Positions 18,480-29,420 of a stretch of 64,000 nt of DNA are shown in pieces. Every line of letters begins with the position of its first letter. Within the stretch, counting starts at the first letter, position 1. This stretch comes from Fen-1301 sp963786395 (GTDB taxonomy: Bacteria > Bacteroidota > Ignavibacteria > Ignavibacteriales > Ignavibacteriaceae): assembly GCA_963786395.1 (NCBI GenBank), contig CAWAZD010000004.1:62001-126000 (forward strand). The letters are read 5' to 3'. The translations under genes were made by a program, and so were the position numbers. Below the pieces are notes generated by a model, which saw only the letters and a program-made list of their open reading frames with translations, was not told where the DNA came from and made no database searches.

Positions 18480-18913
18480 AAATATTAATAATAAATGGAC
18501 CAAATCTTAATCTTCTTGGAGCACGTGACAAAGTAAAATATGGTTCGCTTACATTGCAGGAAATTAATCAAATAATTCAAGAAGATAATCCTGAAATCCA
18601 ATTTGAATTTTATCAATCAAATCTGGAAGGTGAAATCATCTCTAAAATTCAAAAGGCTGGAGATGTATTTAATGCACTGATAATTAACCCGGGTGGTTAT
18701 GCCCATACATCTATAGCCATTAAAGATGCCCTTGAAGAATGTAAAATTCTTAAAATTGAAGTTCATCTTTCAAATTTATCAAATAGAGAAGATTTTAGAC
18801 AAACTTTACTAACTGCAGGAAGTTGCAATGGTTATATCTCTGGATTTAAGGAAAAAGGTTATTTAGCAGCTGTTTATCTTGCAAAATCTCTTGTTAATCC
18901 TTTCAACCACTAA
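18476..18913 (+). CDS. aroQ: Type II 3-dehydroquinate dehydratase
   Basis: Converts 3-dehydroquinate to 3-dehydroshikimate in the shikimate pathway, by the type II anti-elimination route. The 145-residue protein has INGPNLNLLGARD (residues 5-17), the catalytic Tyr in KYGSLTL, the substrate loop INPGGYAHTSIAIKDAL with its His, and EVHLSNLSNRE. The C-terminal ISGFKEKGY block is also present. The length is normal for this dodecameric family. A small departure is Gly in NPGGYAH, where Ala or Gly-Ala is common. Confidence 0.93.
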   Translation: MKILIINGPNLNLLGARDKVKYGSLTLQEINQIIQEDNPEIQFEFYQSNLEGEIISKIQKAGDVFNALIINPGGYAHTSIAIKDALEECKILKIEVHLSNLSNREDFRQTLLTAGSCNGYISGFKEKGYLAAVYLAKSLVNPFNH

Positions 18914-19005
18914 AATATATTTTAAAAATATTGAATTATTTTTCGACTCATGTTGCTATTATTAAAGGAAATATTTATTTTCATTAAAGTATATTATGGG
19001 TTATA

Positions 19006-19407
19006 ATGAAGGACCTCTCGATTAAAAAACTGTACTACTCTATAAGTGAGGTTAGTAAAATTACTAACATCGAGCAATATGTACTTCGTTATTGGGAAAC
19101 TGAGTTTGAAGAATTAAATCCTCAAAAAAACAGGGCAGGGAATAGAATATTTACTAATAAAGATATTCAGATTATTCTTTATGTAAAATCCCTTTTAAGA
19201 GAAAAAAAGTATACAATAGAGGGCGCTAAAAAGATTTTAGCTGATTATAAACCAGAAGTAGTTCAAATAAAAGTACCTTCTGAAACCCTTGTTATATCCG
19301 ATATTTTCCCTGTTAATCACTTAGAAAACAGAAAAGAAAAGAATACTATAAAAAAAGACCTTGAAGATTTAAAGGTTTTTTTGGAATATTTATTGTCTAA
19401 GTTGTAG
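19006..19407 (+). CDS. MerR-family transcription regulator
   Basis: A 133-residue regulator. The N-terminal winged helix reads YYSISEVSKITNIEQYVLRYWETEF, followed by NRAGNRIFTNKDIQIILYVK and a dimerisation helix (KKYTIEGAKKIL). This is the form next to tRNA or integration genes in Chlorobi/Bacteroidetes genomes, lacking a C-terminal ligand domain with Cys metal ligands. It lies between aroQ and tRNA-Pro. Target genes are unknown. Confidence 0.88.
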   Translation: MKDLSIKKLYYSISEVSKITNIEQYVLRYWETEFEELNPQKNRAGNRIFTNKDIQIILYVKSLLREKKYTIEGAKKILADYKPEVVQIKVPSETLVISDIFPVNHLENRKEKNTIKKDLEDLKVFLEYLLSKL

Positions 19408-19413
19408 AATATT

Positions 19414-19487
19414 CGGAACGTGGCGCAGCCCGGTAGCGTACCTGAATGGGGTTCAGGGGGTCGGGGGTTCAAATCCCCCCGTTCCGA
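19414..19487 (+). tRNA. tRNA-Pro (anticodon GGG)
   Basis: A complete 74-nt cloverleaf. The acceptor stem CGGAACG pairs with CGTTCCG (19480-19486), followed by discriminator A. The D-arm is GCGC...GCGT. The anticodon stem CCTGA/TCAGG carries the loop ATGGGGT, placing GGG at positions 34-36. The T-arm GGGGG TTCAAAT CCCCC is canonical. CCA is not encoded. It reads CCC and, by wobble, CCU codons. Confidence 0.95.
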
Positions 19488-19630
19488 CTTAAATAACCAC
19501 TTTCTTCTTCAATTTGATTGGAGATAAATCTACCCGTAAATTGTACCTTTCTTACAAACTAGCTCAGCTTTATTTTTTCAAGACGGTTTTCTTTTTTATT
19601 TTTACATTCTTTATCACTTATTACAAGACA

Positions 19631-21113
19631 ATGGAATATCAGTCAGACAAACCCAAATGTTTTTGTGGAATTTTCGGAGTATATGGTTCTAATGAAGCTT
19701 CATTAATTACGAATTATGGTTTACATGCTCTTCAGCATCGGGGACAGGAAGCGTGCGGAATTGTTACTCGTGATTTGAAACCAGTAGGGAGAACTTTATT
19801 TAATATTCATAAGGGAGAGGGACTTGTTTCTGAAGTCTTTGCTGACCCAACATTCTGAAGAATATGTTAATAGGGGATGCGGCTATCGGGCATAATAGAT
19901 ATTCTACTACCGGATCTTCTGATTCAAGAAAAAATATTCAACCTTTTGTGGTAAATTATAGATGCGGCAATCTTGCAGTTGCTCATAATGGAAATTTAAC
20001 AAATGCTCATAAGCTAAGAGAAGAACTTGTAAATGAAGGTGCTATTTTCCAGACCACAAGTGATACTGAGGTTATTCTGCATCTGATTGCTCGGAGTAAA
20101 CTTGATGATCAGGTTGAACAGGTTAAAGAAGCAATTTCCAGAATCGAGGGTGCCTACTGTCTTGTTATTTTACTTGATAATAAACTAATAGCCGTAAGAG
20201 ATAGTTATGGATTTCGCCCTTTATCAATTGCCAAATTAGATAATTGTTATTTGGTTGCTTCTGAAACCTGTGCTTTTGATATAAATTCTGCAAAGTTCAT
20301 CCGGGAGATTCAACCCGGTGAATTGATAGTAATTGATAATAATAGTCTTAAGACTGGCAGCAATAAAATCCTACCCGATTAACCAATGAAAGAATCTCAA
20401 AAAGACAATGCATTTTTGAATATATATATTTCTCCAGACCTGACAGCTTTATTTTTGGACACAATGTTGATAAAATGCGACGCAGACTTGGTAAAGTACT
20501 TGCTAAAAATCATCCTGTTATCGATAAAGATGGAAATAAAGTTGTAGTTATTAGTGTACCGGATAGTTCTAACACAATTGCAATGGGTTATCAAAAACAA
20601 TTAGATCGTCAGGGCATTCCATCAAAAAATGAAATCGGTTTAATAAGAAGCCATTATATTGGAAGGACATTTATCCAACCCGGGCAGGAGAAAAGAGAAA
20701 TTGGTGTAAAGATAAAGTATAACATTGTAAAAGGAGTGCTTGAAGGAAGAACCGTTGTTGTCATAGATGATTCTATAGTCAGAGGAACTACTTCAAGAAC
20801 TCTTATCAAACTTATAAGGGAAGCAAATCCTAAAGAGATTCATTTAAGAATTGCCTCTTCGCCTATTATGAACCCATGTTATTATGGAATGGATTTCCCT
20901 AGCAGGGAAGAGCTTATTGCTAATAATAAAAATGGAGATATTAAAGAGATTGAGAAGTATTTGGAAGTTGATAGTCTCGAATACCTGACTATAAGCGAAA
21001 TGATTGAAGCAGTTTCAGAAGCAGGTCCATCTGACTTTTGCACAGCCTGTTTTTCAGGTGATTATCCTACTAAAATAAACACAAGATTCAAAAAGGATAT
21101 CTATGAGTTATAG
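19631..21113 (+). CDS. purF: Amidophosphoribosyltransferase, frameshifted
   Basis: Commits PRPP to purine synthesis using glutamine ammonia. The ATG at 19631 gives a short propeptide (MEYQSDKPKCF) before the N-terminal nucleophile Cys of CGIFGVYG; further upstream codons are not needed. GLHALQHRGQEACGIV, GHNRYSTTGSS and AHNGNLTNA mark the Ntn glutaminase domain. RQCIFEYIYFSRPDS, the phosphoribosyl loop VVVIDDSIVRGTTSRTL and the Cys-containing FCTACFSGDYP mark the transferase half. Two single-base shifts interrupt it, near 19855 and 20370. Every catalytic block is present, so these look like sequence errors. It overlaps the subtilase gene by 11 bp. Confidence 0.9.
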
Positions 21114-24100
21114 GGCGTATTTTATTCTATTCCTTTTTTTCTTTTCCATATCTATCTTTTCACAACAATCATATTTTATCAAGTACAAAGAAAATATCAG
21201 CAGGAGTGAAATTGTAAGTAAAATTGCTTCAAAGGAGTTATTGACTAACTCTCTTATGAAATCTGTCAAAGCCAATAATTTTAAGGTCCAATTATTTGCC
21301 AGGAATTTCGGTAATAATATTGAACCACTTTCACGAATAATAAAAGTCACTTTTGCAAATAATATAGATAACAATTCATTCCTTCAACAGGCAGCTTCTG
21401 ACCCGAATATAGAATATATTGAGCCTTCTCACACCTATCATATTGATACGATTCGAAAAGAAAAATATATCACTTCACTTCCTAATGATAGCCTGGTCGC
21501 CCAACAATGGGGTCTTGCTAAAATACAGGCTTTCGATGCATGGAATATCACCCAGGGATCGGATACAGTATTACTTGGAATTATAGATACTGGTATTGAT
21601 TACCTTCATCCTGATTTAAAAAATAAACTTTATATAAATATGGGTGAAACTGGTACAGATGCAAATGGGAATGATAAACGTTCTAACGGAATTGATGATG
21701 ACGATAACGGTTTCATAGACGATTATATGGGTTTTGATTTTGTCGACCGCGTTGGGTTTCCTTTTGACTCAACCTCCGGAGATTATCTTGGATGGGATAA
21801 TAATCCATGGGATGATTTTGGTCACGGAACTGCTATTGCCGGAATCGCAGGAGCTGAAACAAACAACGGTTTTGGAATAGCCGGTGTTGCTCCGAAAATA
21901 AAAATGATTAATATACGCGCCTTTGACCCCATGGGAAATGGGAGTGAAGATGATGTTGCGGCTGCCATTTTATACGCCGTTTTGATGAAATGTAAAGTAA
22001 TCAATATGAGTTTCGGTGACAATTCATTTTCCTATGTTTTACGCGATGTTATTAGATATGCTTATTCTCAAAATATAGTAATGGTTGCGAGCTCGGGAAA
22101 TAATTATTCTGATCAGCCGCATTATCCTTCAGGATACTCTGAATGCATTTGTGTAGGAAATTCTACTTCTGATGATTACATCTCATCAGATTCAAATTAT
22201 GGTTCAACTCTTGATCTGGTTGCTCCAGGTTCATCAATATTATCCACAGACAAAGAAGGTGGCTATTCTTTTGTAAGTGGTACTTCTGCATCCGCCCCCT
22301 TTGTTTCTGCTGCTGCAGCTCTTCTTCTTTCAATTAGAAATTATTCAAATGAAGAGGTTAAACAGATAATAAAATCAACATGCGATGATATAGGAGAACC
22401 TGGTTGGGATCTACATAGTGGTGCCGGCAGATTAAATCTTTACCATGCGTTATCCGTACCTGCGGCATCAATTATCAAATTTAATAACCCCACTCAGGAT
22501 TTCGCTACTGATAGTGACACTTTGGTTATAAATGCTACAATTCAATCTGCCTATTTCCAGTCTTACGACCTTTTGTATGGTACAGGAGTAAACCCAACCA
22601 GTTGGAATTCATTATTGCTGAATCAACAGTTTCAGTTTTCAAAAAAAGACATCTATAAACTGCCACTTTCTGAATTAAGGGATTCAGTGTATAACTTACG
22701 AATATTGGTTCACCTCGTAAATGGAAATACACTTGAAGAAAGAGTCGATTTTTATATCATGAGAACAAATCCGGTTGCTGAGTTAGTTTCCTTTGGTCCT
22801 TCATTTTATGGTGACAAAATTACTGGATTAGCAGTAATGTCCACTAATCAGCCATGCGTTACACGTATGTTTTATAGAAAAGTAGGGGATATACCATTCA
22901 GATTTATAACGCTTGATGGGTTCAACACTAATAACCAGTTCATTAAAACTTTTAGCTATGGTTTCATTCCCAAAGAGTTGATTGATCAATATAGTAATTA
23001 TGAAGTTTATTTTGAAGCTGAAAATCTTGTGGGTAAAACGACTGTTATAAAAGATAAAAATAATTTTTACACATTTAATACCTCTTCAAATATTAATCCG
23101 GTAGCAATAACTGAACTTCCGTATTCTTTACCGGCCGGAGATATTTATCAAAACCCCCTAAATTTAACCTCTTCTGATTTGAGTGAAGTAGCATTAAGGG
23201 ATTTTAGCGGTTCTAATCAAACTGATTTCTATAAACTGGTCAATAATAATTTTGTTAAGTTTGATTCTCTCAATTCCAGATATGTTAAAGATTATGGTGA
23301 TTTTAATAATAACGGAAAAAAAGATCTCCTGACTTTCTTTATGCGTAACACTTATATTTATGAACAGGCGGATTCCAATTCAACCGTGCTTAATCTAAAA
23401 TATGCTTCTGACTCAACTCATGATTTCTGGCCTATTATGGCTAAGGATATTGATGGGGATGGAATTACTGAAATCCTTGAAGTTAACAATGATACATCAA
23501 TTAAGGTTTGGAGAGTTAATTCTAATTTAACACTTGATACTTTAGCTACTTTGCCAAATTTCAGCCCAAAAGGATTAGCATTAAATACAATAGATTCACC
23601 AAATGCTGTTGTAACAGATATGTACGGTTCTGGTAAAAATCAAATCTGGATGGCTGATAAAGATGGTGATATATTTGATTATAAAGTGCTTGGTCCTGGG
23701 AGTTACCAACAAGATAGAGTAATAACGACTGGATTTCTTGGGTCTTCAGCATATCTGACATCTGGGAATTATCTCGGTAACGGAAGTAATTGTATGGCCG
23801 TGCTTCTACATTCTATAGAGGCTATTGACTTGGCACCATTTTTTAGATTAGTAGTTTTTAATTTTATTGGTGATTCTCTAAATATTGTTAATGACCAGGC
23901 TTTTATTGACCCATCAAGCGAATTTAATAATACTACTTTTCCACAGGCAGATAATAGCATAAGATTTGCAGATATAGATAATGATGGGAAAGATGAACTG
24001 ATTCTTTTTATTTTTCCTTACTCATATATATTTAAATATGATCAGAACATTAACAAAATAATTTCATATAAGGAAAATATTAAATTCTAATTATATTTTT

Positions 24101-25342
24101 GTCGGGGATCTTAACCACAATAATGTAAATGAAGTCGGCTTTCCAACAAAGAATGGTATTAAGTTTTACGAGTTTGCATCATCTAACAAAGCAACTACAC
24201 CATATAACTTAACTGGATTCAGCACCGATACAGTTAGTATAAATTTAACCTGGACTGGTACGGGTAATTTATATTATATATACCGGGGGATTGACAAAGA
24301 CCATATAACTAAAATTGATTCAGTTAGCTCAACAAATTATACCAGCACTGTCTCTGGAAAAGGGAATTATTACTTTGCGATACAAGCAGTCGACAAATCG
24401 AAACAATTTCCGGTTTCAGATTTATCGAATTTAATCATGGTCTATTCTCATATGCCTGCTAAAGTAATTTCTGTTTTAAGTAAAAGTGCTACTACTGTTT
24501 TAGTAAAGCTTTCTGATTTAATAAATAATAAAATTGATGACCTCAGATCATTCATTTTATTGGGGACAGGGTTTCCAAATTCCATTTCACCCGCAAGTGA
24601 ATATTCTTATCTGCTTACATTTAGGAATCATCTTCCGATTGGAATAAATAGACTGGCAGTCAACGGTCTTATAGATCATTATGGGTCACCGGTTCCGCAG
24701 GATACAATAAGTTTTAATATAGATACTATAATTGTTAGCAATGAATTCTTTGTATCAGCTTATCAGATATTAACTCCCTATAAAATTAAAATTACATTTA
24801 ATTTGGATATCGACCCCACTACAAGCACTGACTTAAATAATTTTGTTTTTCAGCCTGATAATACCATCGGTAATATTGATTTGGATCCAAATGATAATAA
24901 ATCGATTTACATTACAATAAAAAATAAACCGGTGGGTTCAGTAGGGAGGGAATATTCTCTGAAGCTTTCTAATATATTATCTTCAAATGCTTCTGGAAAT
25001 ATTAAAATCAATTCGGGTGCAGGAAGTTATATAGTGCTAACCAGTGTTGCGCAAAATTTGTCTGAAGTCTATGTATATCCCAGTCCGGTTAAATTAAATT
25101 CTGGTAAAATGACTTTTGCAAACCTTCCTTCACGTGTAAAAATTGTCATATTTTCTATAAGTGGTGTAAAAATTAGCGAGATTGATCAGAACACTTATAC
25201 AGGTGGGATTGATTTCAACCTGAGAGATAGAAATAACGAACTTATAAGTAGCGGTGTATATATTTACCGGATTGTTCGTCTTGATAATTCCAATAATGAA
25301 GTTGAAGAAAAAGTTGGTAAATTTGCAGTCATTAAAGAATGA
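21103..25342 (+). CDS. Secreted subtilisin-like (S8) protease with C-terminal sorting domain, frameshifted
   Basis: A protein of about 1,410 residues. It has a signal peptide (1-22), an inhibitor-like propeptide (about 25-110) and an S8 peptidase domain: the Asp in GIIDTGIDYLHPDL, the His in FGHGTAIAGIAG and the Ser in SGTSASAPFVSAAAALLL. After it come beta-rich domains with repeat-like FNNNGKKDLL, DIDGDGITEIL and DIDNDGKDELIL, which are FG-GAP/EF-hand-like calcium loops. It ends in a sorting-type module (VYVYPSPVKLNSG...SGVYIYRIV). One shift at about 24085 splits the frame; the conserved reading continues to 25342. The overlap with purF is unusual for a secreted protein. Confidence 0.85.
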
Positions 25343-25903
25343 TTAAATTTAAAGAAATAAATACTACCTCAAATTATCTAAGCCTTTTAAGACTATTACT
25401 AGCGATTCCATTCTGGATAATGCTTGATAATTTTATTGAACTAAGATATATTCTGTTTACTTTAGCAGTCTTTGGAGCTTTAACTGATATCCTGGATGGA
25501 TATTTTGCAAGAAAATTTAACCAGGTTACTGAATTTGGAAAGATTATCGATCCTCTTGCAGATAAAGTTTGCATTGGAATTATTATAACCAAGCTCTTTC
25601 CTAATAAACCAAATCCCAGCTTATTATTTCTATATGATAATCGGCAGGGACTTGTTGATATTTCTCGGGGGTGTATATTTAACTAAGAAATTAGGAAAAG
25701 TATTGCCCTCTAACATGCTCGGTAAAATTACTGTTCTCATAATTGGTATAGTTATTTTACTTATTATGCTCGGAATTGACAGGGGTACCATTGTTTATAA
25801 AATTATATATTATGCCAGCCTGCTTTTAATTGTTGGTTCATTTATAGGATATGCTTTACGCGCATCAGAATTCATAAAGGGAAGAAAATATGGGTCTGTT
25901 TGA
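25339..25903 (+). CDS. pgsA: CDP-diacylglycerol phosphatidyltransferase, frameshifted
   Basis: A CDP-alcohol phosphatidyltransferase of about 187 residues, likely making phosphatidylglycerophosphate. The catalytic signature begins DILDGYFAR and continues through FGKIIDPLADK, giving D-x2-D-G-x2-A-R-x8-G-x3-D-x3-D. Membrane helices flank it (about 15-32, 36-52, then 100-165 after the shift). The frame breaks near 25610-25640, where the product passes from KLFPNK into LIIGRDLLIFLGGVYL. It overlaps the subtilase stop by 4 bp and ftsY by 14 bp. Confidence 0.82.
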
Positions 25904-26829
25904 TAATTTTAATTTTAATAAGCTCAAAGATGGTCTCTCCAAAACCAGGAATAAAATTGTTAATACAATATCTGAAACGATAAGTGGAAAAGCCGTAATT
26001 GACGATAAAACTCTAGATGAAATTGAAGAAATTCTTATTACTTCCGATATTGGGTATGACACTGCTATTAAAATAATTGAAAATACAAGAAAGAGTTTAA
26101 AGTCGGATAAGGATCGCTCAGATATTAATATCCTCGAATCAGTAAAAAAAGAATTGATTTCGGTTTTTCAATTCCAACAGAATGAAAATGAAGATTCAAA
26201 AATTATAAATCTAAAACCATATGTCATTCTTGTAGTTGGAATAAATGGGGTAGGGAAGACCACTACTATTGGTAAACTAGCGTATAATTTTAAGAAAACA
26301 GGACTTAAGGTTATTATAGGTGCTGCTGATACTTTTAGAGCTGCTGCGAATGAACAACTTGAGATTTGGGCTAAACGAGCCGATGTCGACCTTATTAAGA
26401 AATCTCAGGGATCCGATCCCTCTTCAGTTGTCTTTGAAACTATCCAAAAAGCAGTTAAGGAGAAATATGATATTGTCCTGATAGATACTGCCGGGACGAT
26501 TACATAATAAGTCAAATTTAATGGACGAACTTGGCAAAATAAAAAGAGTGATTACAAAAGTGCTCCCGGATGCTCCACATGAAACATATTTGGTTCTTGA
26601 TGGTAATACTGGTCAAAATGCGCTTGTCCAAGTTAATGAGTTCTCCAAAGTGACCAACATCACGGGGTTAATTATAACTAAACTTGATGGTACGGCTAAA
26701 GGAGGAGTAATTTTTCAAATTTGTACAAATCAAAAACTACCTGTCAAATATATTGGAATTGGAGAGAGTATTGATGATTTGCAAACTTTCAATCCGGAAT
26801 TATTTGTCAAAGCGATATTTGATATTTAG
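25890..26829 (+). CDS. ftsY: Signal recognition particle receptor FtsY, frameshifted
   Basis: The SRP-receptor GTPase that docks ribosome-SRP complexes at the membrane. The N-domain (about 1-95) has DKTLDEIEEILITSDIGYDT. The G-domain has GINGVGKTTTIGKLAY, AADTFRAAANEQLEIWAKR, VLIDTAGR and the C-terminal TKLDGTAKGG and YIGIGESIDDLQTF. It lacks the acidic A-domain, as in many short FtsY proteins. One extra base near 26495 makes the frame read DTAGTIT-stop; removing it restores GRLHNKSNLMDELGKI. About 312 residues. Confidence 0.9.
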
Positions 26830-27109
26830 GACTTTCCAGAATTTCTTTAATTTCTATTATAAAATTTCAGCATTGTATTTTGTGGCACATATGCGTCTCC
26901 CATTTATTTTATAAAAAAGATCATAATTATAAACATTTATAAAGATAAATTTGTCAAAATAATAATAAGAAGGGGAATATTATAAATGGGCTTAGCAATT
27001 GTTAACATGTTATAAACATACACGTAGGGGAAAGCCAATCAGTAGTTTACATAATATACATTATAAGACTATAATTTTGGCAATATGGCATGCTTATTAA
27101 CCTTATAGA

Positions 27110-27958
27110 TTAGTATTTGAAAAACCCTTCTCCCGACTTCTTACCTAATTTTCCAGCTGCCACCATCTTTTTCAATAATGGGCACGGACGATATTTGGGA
27201 TCATTATAACCATTATACAATACTTCGATTATAGCTAAGCATACATCAAGCCCTATAAAATCTGCTAGAGTTAATGGTCCCATAGGATGATTCATTCCAA
27301 GTTTCATGACTATATCTATATCTTTTGCTGATGCAACTCCTTCCATAAGGGCAAATATCGCTTCATTTATCATAGGCATAAGTATCCTATTAGAAATAAA
27401 TCCAGGATAATCATAAACTTCTACCGGAACTTTATCTAACTTAATTGAAAGTTCTTTGATTGTGTTAAAAGTTTCATCACTTGTTGAATAACCTCTTATA
27501 ATTTCAATTAGTTTCATTACTGGTACAGGATTCATGAAATGCATACCAATAAATCTATCAGGTCGATTTTTTGCTGATAATTCAGTAATTGAAATTGACG
27601 ATGTATTTGAAGCAAAAATTGAATCGGATTTAATAATCCGGTTTAAATACTCAAATAAATGTAACTTAACCTCTTTATTCTCATATACTGCTTCAATAAT
27701 CAAATCTGAATCACTAGGTGTATTTTCTATAGCGATAATTCTATTAATCCTATTAAGAATTGCATTTTTATCACTTTCAGTTATAATTTCTTTTTTTATT
27801 TGTCGTGATAGGTTATTCGAAATATTACTAATAGCTTGATCTGCCAACACCTCATTCATCTCAACAAGATTAACATTGAATCCATTCATCGCAAAAACAT
27901 GTGTGATCCCATTTCCCATAGTACCGCCACCAATAACCGAAATTGTCTTTATTTCCAT
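27110..27958 (-). CDS. 3-hydroxybutyryl-CoA dehydrogenase
   Basis: A 282-residue NAD(P)-dependent enzyme that interconverts 3-hydroxyacyl-CoA and acetoacyl-CoA. The Rossmann loop is VIGGGTMGNGITHVFAMNG (about 8-26). FASNTSSISITELS, IGMHFMNPVPVMKLIEI (catalytic His) and YPGFISNRILMPMINEAIF are family-defining. The C-terminal domain has NHPMGPLTLADFIGLDV. The length fits the short Hbd/PaaH form rather than the multifunctional beta-oxidation protein. It is the last gene of the minus-strand run and follows holB by 24 bp. Confidence 0.92.
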   Translation of the reverse strand: MEIKTISVIGGGTMGNGITHVFAMNGFNVNLVEMNEVLADQAISNISNNLSRQIKKEIITESDKNAILNRINRIIAIENTPSDSDLIIEAVYENKEVKLHLFEYLNRIIKSDSIFASNTSSISITELSAKNRPDRFIGMHFMNPVPVMKLIEIIRGYSTSDETFNTIKELSIKLDKVPVEVYDYPGFISNRILMPMINEAIFALMEGVASAKDIDIVMKLGMNHPMGPLTLADFIGLDVCLAIIEVLYNGYNDPKYRPCPLLKKMVAAGKLGKKSGEGFFKY

Positions 27959-27982
27959 ATACTTCCTTTTAATTAAAGTTTA

Positions 27983-29140
27983 TTAAAAAAAATGGTTGAT
28001 CTCCCCCTTACCTTTGTTATTTTGCAATACTATATTATTATTCGTCAAAGCCGCTAATTCAAAAATAATGTTACTTGCAATTAAATTAAGATTGACATTG
28101 TTTTTAATTACTGAACTAAGAAAATCCAGCTTCACTACAATATCATTTAGCTCAAGATCAGGAAACCTGATATTAAATTTATCAAGAGTTTCAGAATATT
28201 TACTAAAAAAATAATCCTGAATTCCGATCTTGTGCTTCTGTATATCGTTTAGCCATATAATTATCATTTGAATTAAAATCCGCAAAAGTTCAGCCGAATC
28301 TTCCTTTAGGAAATATGACATTTCTACCATTGCGGAATGATATTTCCTTGCGAAAGAATATCTTAAAAGGGATATTGTCTTTTCAAGGAGAAAATCAAAA
28401 TCATTCTCTATTAGGTTAAGAGCATTTGTAACGGATCCATTAGCAAAAGGTGCAACTGATTCAGCTAAATTCTCATCAGTTAAAAAGAAATTGATCAGGA
28501 TTTCCTTAATTTCAAAATTGTTCAAGGGTTTAAAGTTAAGATTCCAACACCTTGATCTTATAGTTTCCCTCAGCAAGCCTGGATAGGGTGTGACCAAAAT
28601 AAAAATTACTCCTTCCGGTGGTTCTTCGAGATTTTTAAGAAGTGCATTCTGTGCTTCATCATTCATTAAATGAGCTTCTGATATTAAAACTGTCCTGAAT
28701 CTGATATCACTGAAACTCATTGATAAAAATTTTTTAATATCTCTTATACTGCTTTTTTTAATAATATTTGCTTTACTTATATTCAATCTATGATATGGAT
28801 TTTGAACTTTCTTTTGAATCTCTTCCTTTATATTATCAATATCATCCTGACTCAGTTTTTCAAAAGGACCACTATCATCAACTTCATTTTTCCCCCTTGG
28901 TAGTGGATAAATATATTTAATATAAGGTTCAGAAAATGAGGAAATTATTTTCTTAAGAGATTTATAGTCAGAATTTATTTCATTTATTGCTTCAGTAAAT
29001 CTAATTGCTGTAAGTTCCTTCCCGACTCCTTCAATCCCGGTAAAGAGTAAAGCATGAGGTATATTTGAGGTTGAAATTAAGTTCTCAAGAATTTCAATTA
29101 TTGATTGTTGACCATATATTCCTTCCCATTTGTTACTCAT
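27983..29140 (-). CDS. holB: DNA polymerase III delta-prime subunit (clamp loader)
   Basis: A 385-residue AAA+ protein of the clamp loader. IYGQQSIIEIL and FTGIEGVGKELTAIRF give the N-terminal nucleotide-binding region. The P-loop ends in GKE rather than GKT/S, fitting the non-hydrolysing delta-prime type. A long insert (about 55-110, YPLPRGKNEVDD) replaces the zinc-binding block. The domain continues with LISEAHLMNDEAQNALLKNL, the EEPPEGVIFILVT sensor and the arginine-finger-like IRSRCWNL. The start codon abuts a terminator-like hairpin (29141-29168). Confidence 0.82.
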   Translation of the reverse strand: MSNKWEGIYGQQSIIEILENLISTSNIPHALLFTGIEGVGKELTAIRFTEAINEINSDYKSLKKIISSFSEPYIKYIYPLPRGKNEVDDSGPFEKLSQDDIDNIKEEIQKKVQNPYHRLNISKANIIKKSSIRDIKKFLSMSFSDIRFRTVLISEAHLMNDEAQNALLKNLEEPPEGVIFILVTPYPGLLRETIRSRCWNLNFKPLNNFEIKEILINFFLTDENLAESVAPFANGSVTNALNLIENDFDFLLEKTISLLRYSFARKYHSAMVEMSYFLKEDSAELLRILIQMIIIWLNDIQKHKIGIQDYFFSKYSETLDKFNIRFPDLELNDIVVKLDFLSSVIKNNVNLNLIASNIIFELAALTNNNIVLQNNKGKGEINHFF

Positions 29141-29168
29141 ATAATAAAAAAGCGCTTTTGAAGCGCCT
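29141..29168 (-). terminator. Intrinsic terminator between DUF2795-like gene and holB
   Basis: On the minus strand GCGCTT pairs with AAGCGC around a CAA loop, followed by TTTTTTATTATATG. It begins 6 nt after the stop codon of the DUF2795-like gene. Its T-run leads straight into the holB start codon. It would separate the upstream run from holB-hbd. Confidence 0.7.
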
Positions 29169-29173
29169 CAGTA

Positions 29174-29396
29174 TTAAAAATCATCTTCATTATAAAAAAA
29201 GTCCTCATCCGATGGATAATCTGGCCATATATCTTCAATTGATCTCATAGGGTTCATCGGAATCTTCAAGTTCAAGTAGATTTTCAACTACTTCGTAAGG
29301 AGCTCCGATTCTTTCGGCGTAATCTATGAGTTCTTCCTTTGTTGCCGGCCAAGGTGCATCATCTAAATAAGAAGCAAGCTCCACTGTCCAGATCAT
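29174..29396 (-). CDS. Small acidic DUF2795-like protein, frameshifted
   Basis: A protein of about 73 residues. MIWTVELASYLDDAPWPATK and EELIDYAERIGAPYEVVENL match the DUF2795 pattern found in Chlorobi. After one extra base near 29245 the product resumes as SIEDIWPDYPSDEDFFYNED, the expected acidic tail, and stops at 29174. Without correction it would end 53 residues in. The function of the family is unknown. It sits just downstream of the M23 peptidase gene (24 bp). Confidence 0.7.
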
Positions 29397-29420
29397 ATTA
29401 CAATTCTCCCAATTTATTTT

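Noticed and set aside
26830..27109. Riboswitch or RNA gene between ftsY and hbd
   Set aside because: It is a gap between two converging 3' ends, with no stable fold or conserved motif that I could find.
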